DNA of 7,375 nucleotides from BS150m-G50 sp964501185 [NCBI: uncultured Bacteroidia bacterium] (GTDB taxonomy: Bacteria > CAIWAD01 > BS150m-G50): NCBI GenBank assembly GCA_964501185.1, contig CAZCRT010000063.1, positions 1 to 7,375 on the forward strand, written 5' to 3'. Shown piece by piece: positions 5,983 to 7,375 of this stretch (position 1 is its first letter; every line of letters starts with the position of its first letter). Below the pieces are notes generated by a model. The model ran no database searches. It was not told the DNA's origin and saw nothing but the letters and a program-made list of their open reading frames with translations. Made by a program: the position numbers and the translations under genes.

Positions 5983-7245
5983 GTGTCCGGCCTGATCGAC
6001 AGTGATACCATCTGGAGTGCCGATACGGTACTGGTAACCGGAGATGTAGAGGTCAGTCATGGTATAACGCTTACAATTCCCCCCGGAACACTGGTTGAGT
6101 TTCAGGGCTTCTACAGTCTCCAGATTCTGGGTCGACTGCTGGCTGTGGGAACACCAGAAGCCTGGATCCATTTCAGCAGCAATGAACCACAGCTTTTTCA
6201 ACCGGACAGTACAACCACCGGCAGCTGGAATGGAATAAGGTTTCCCGGAACCCTCTCCAGCAATCCTGATTCCCGGTTCGAGTTCTGTCTGATCGAATAC
6301 AGCAAGCAACTGTCGGGTGAGGGGACAGGTGGTGCGCTGTCGGTGAGTAACTTCTCCCGATTACATATTACCAACTGCATTCTGCGCCACAACCTGGCCA
6401 TGAAGGGTGGGGCGATCGGTTGCAGTTTCAACGCAGCCCCACGTATCATAAACTGTGTCATAAGCGATAACTACGCCTTCTACGGAGGATCGGCACTATA
6501 CAGCGATTACTCCTATCCGCGACTGACCGGCAACACTATCGTCTATAACGAGGTGCTGAACGAAGAGAGTCTCGATCCCACCGGTACAGTTCACAGCTAT
6601 ATCGGTAAACCGCAACTCACCGGCAATATACTCTATTTCAACAGCTGTAATTACTTTGAACCGGGGGAGCTGTGGGGGATGAAGGATTATTACACAATCT
6701 GGAACGATCTTTCCCACGGGCACGGTGGTGTGGGTAACTTTGATCTGGACCCCGTTTTCAGCAATGATAATGAGCACCCGTTCAGTCTGCGCACGGAGTC
6801 ACCCTGTGTTGACGCCTTTACCGGTGATACCAGTGGTTACGGTTTTCCGCTCTGGGATATCCTGGGTAGCGAGCGGGTCTGGGATGGGGATGATGATGGC
6901 CTGGCGTATATAGATATCGGCGCTTACGAATTCGGTGCGCCTCCCTGCGAAGGGAGCTGTTCAATGCCTCCGATATTGCCGGACCGGCTTCAGATTCTGA
7001 GGAATTATCCCAATCCGTTTAATCCAATGACCACGATAGAGTTCACCCTGCCAGATCCCGGAGAAATCCGGCTGGAGGTTTTCAATCTGCTGGGGGAAAG
7101 GGTTACTGTATTAGCTGATAACCATTATAATACCGGTGTTCACCAGTTTTATCTTGATGGTAGCAGGTTAGCCAGTGGAATCTATATTCTTCGACTCGTT
7201 ACAGGTTCTAAGGTGGTCTCACGGAAGATGATACTTCTGCGCTAG
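5983..7245 (+). CDS. C-terminal part of the interrupted beta-helix protein, with T9SS sorting domain
   Basis: The frame is open from 5755; the first start-like codon is GTG at 5983, but no ribosome site precedes it at proper spacing and there is no signal peptide, so independent translation is doubtful. Numbering from that GTG, residues 10-65 are the IWSADTVLVTGDVEV and LTIPPGTLVEFQG lead-in typical of secreted beta-helix proteins. Residues 100-225 carry helix coils (GGALSVSNFSRLHITNCIL, GGAIGCSFNAAPRIINCVI, GNTIVYNE). DGDDDGLAYIDIGAYEFG (301-318) is the usual closing motif. Residues 341-420 are the T9SS type A tail (NYPNPFNPMTTIEF … RKMILLR). Such proteins are often surface polysaccharide-binding or degrading, but no active site is visible. 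Stop TAG. Confidence 0.7.
   Translation: MSGLIDSDTIWSADTVLVTGDVEVSHGITLTIPPGTLVEFQGFYSLQILGRLLAVGTPEAWIHFSSNEPQLFQPDSTTTGSWNGIRFPGTLSSNPDSRFEFCLIEYSKQLSGEGTGGALSVSNFSRLHITNCILRHNLAMKGGAIGCSFNAAPRIINCVISDNYAFYGGSALYSDYSYPRLTGNTIVYNEVLNEESLDPTGTVHSYIGKPQLTGNILYFNSCNYFEPGELWGMKDYYTIWNDLSHGHGGVGNFDLDPVFSNDNEHPFSLRTESPCVDAFTGDTSGYGFPLWDILGSERVWDGDDDGLAYIDIGAYEFGAPPCEGSCSMPPILPDRLQILRNYPNPFNPMTTIEFTLPDPGEIRLEVFNLLGERVTVLADNHYNTGVHQFYLDGSRLASGIYILRLVTGSKVVSRKMILLR
7003..7103 (+). repeat. T9SS tail DNA duplication, copy 2
   Basis: This is the partner of 4676-4776, within the beta-helix gene. The exact 38-bp block runs from CTGCCAGATCCC to GAGGTTTTCAA. After it the two genes diverge quickly, and this copy lacks the extra residues present in the esterase tail. 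Confidence 0.85.
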
Positions 7246-7269
7246 CCTTCTGCAACAACTGAACTGGGG

Positions 7270-7291
7270 CTGTTTTTGGGGTGAAAAACGG
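7270..7291. other. Short hairpin after the beta-helix gene
   Basis: CTGTTTTT (7270-7277) can pair with AAAAACGG (7284-7291), with one G-T pair, around GGGGTG. The stem is AT-rich and no T-run follows on the plus strand, so it is a poor terminator. It may be a weak transcript-end structure or chance. Confidence 0.2.
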
Positions 7292-7348
7292 TGAACCTCG
7301 CCTGATTTTCAGGGCAATATGGATGCTAAGTTTCTGTTATTCAGTAAC

Positions 7349-7369
7349 ATAACCTGGTCCGACCCCGGG
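7349..7369. repeat. 21-bp interspersed repeat, copy 2
   Basis: This is an exact match, same orientation, to 2882-2902, lying 104 bp after the beta-helix stop at the right edge. It is preceded by GTTA-TTCAG-TAAC (7336-7348), a small inverted repeat not found beside copy 1. Identity ends immediately outside the 21 bp on the left, so the repeat unit itself is short or the copies have been truncated. Confidence 0.6.
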
Positions 7370-7375
7370 ATTGCT

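Larger units (their letters stand above)
5068..7245 (+). pseudogene. Secreted parallel beta-helix protein with T9SS tail, interrupted by one in-frame TGA
   Basis: The reading frame from ATG 5068 to TAG 7243-7245 is open for 725 codons except for TGA at 5752-5754 (codon 229). There is no frame change, and the sequence after the stop (FEPFFWAEAGQAPYNN, then IIGIDPGLADPEQGYYHP) reads as normal protein. The signal peptide is in the first part and the beta-helix and sorting domain in the second, so only the whole makes sense as a T9SS cargo. One substitution (TGG or CGA to TGA) or a base-call error would explain it. Other genes here end in TGA, so a changed code is unlikely. Natural readthrough cannot be excluded. 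Confidence 0.75.

Noticed and set aside
5503-6309. Long minus-strand open frame (268 codons) opposite the beta-helix gene
   Set aside because: It lies wholly opposite the plus-strand coding frame, which has clear beta-helix and lead-in motifs. Its translation shows no recognisable domain.

Overview
The window comes from a bacterium of about 50% GC, most likely in the FCB superphylum (Bacteroidota, Ignavibacteria, Marinimicrobia, KSB1, Zixibacteria and relatives). Two secreted proteins end in the NYPNPFNP-type C-terminal domain that marks cargo of the type IX secretion system (T9SS) in that group, and the cytoplasmic thioredoxin resembles the Bacteroidota/Chlorobi type. I cannot name the species. 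The standard genetic code applies: UGA ends at least the MarR and esterase genes.

Region 1 (about 1-1650) holds a minus-strand cluster in the order thioredoxin (WCQPC), MarR-family regulator, exported thioredoxin-like protein (WCKWC), with 45 and 58 bp gaps. A good promoter (TTGACA, 17 bp, GATACT) lies upstream, with a perfect 8-bp inverted repeat just after the predicted transcription start. The layout suggests a self-regulated thiol-redox operon. The end of an unidentified plus-strand gene may enter at the left edge.

Region 2 (about 1640-2751) is a divergent plus-strand gene for a CaxA/YrbG-type Na+/Ca2+ exchanger. Its start codon is unclear: the strong ribosome site fits an ATC codon better than the nearest TTG.

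Region 3 (about 2816-3543) has a hairpin, a 21-bp repeat and a class I SAM-dependent methyltransferase that starts at GTG.

Region 4 (3596-7245) encodes two large secreted proteins: an esterase-D/antigen-85-like alpha/beta hydrolase with a T9SS tail, and a parallel beta-helix protein with a T9SS tail. The beta-helix gene is interrupted by one in-frame TGA at 5752-5754, and the frame is otherwise open from 5068 to 7245. The DNA for the two tails is about 92% identical over 101 bp, including silent positions, which points to recent duplication or gene conversion. The 21-bp element before the methyltransferase recurs exactly at the right edge (7349-7369).

I see no RNA genes, CRISPR array, transposase or phage gene. 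No complete new multi-gene system is evident. The best leads are the interrupted beta-helix gene, the homogenised sorting domains, the 21-bp repeat pair and the redox-regulator arrangement.
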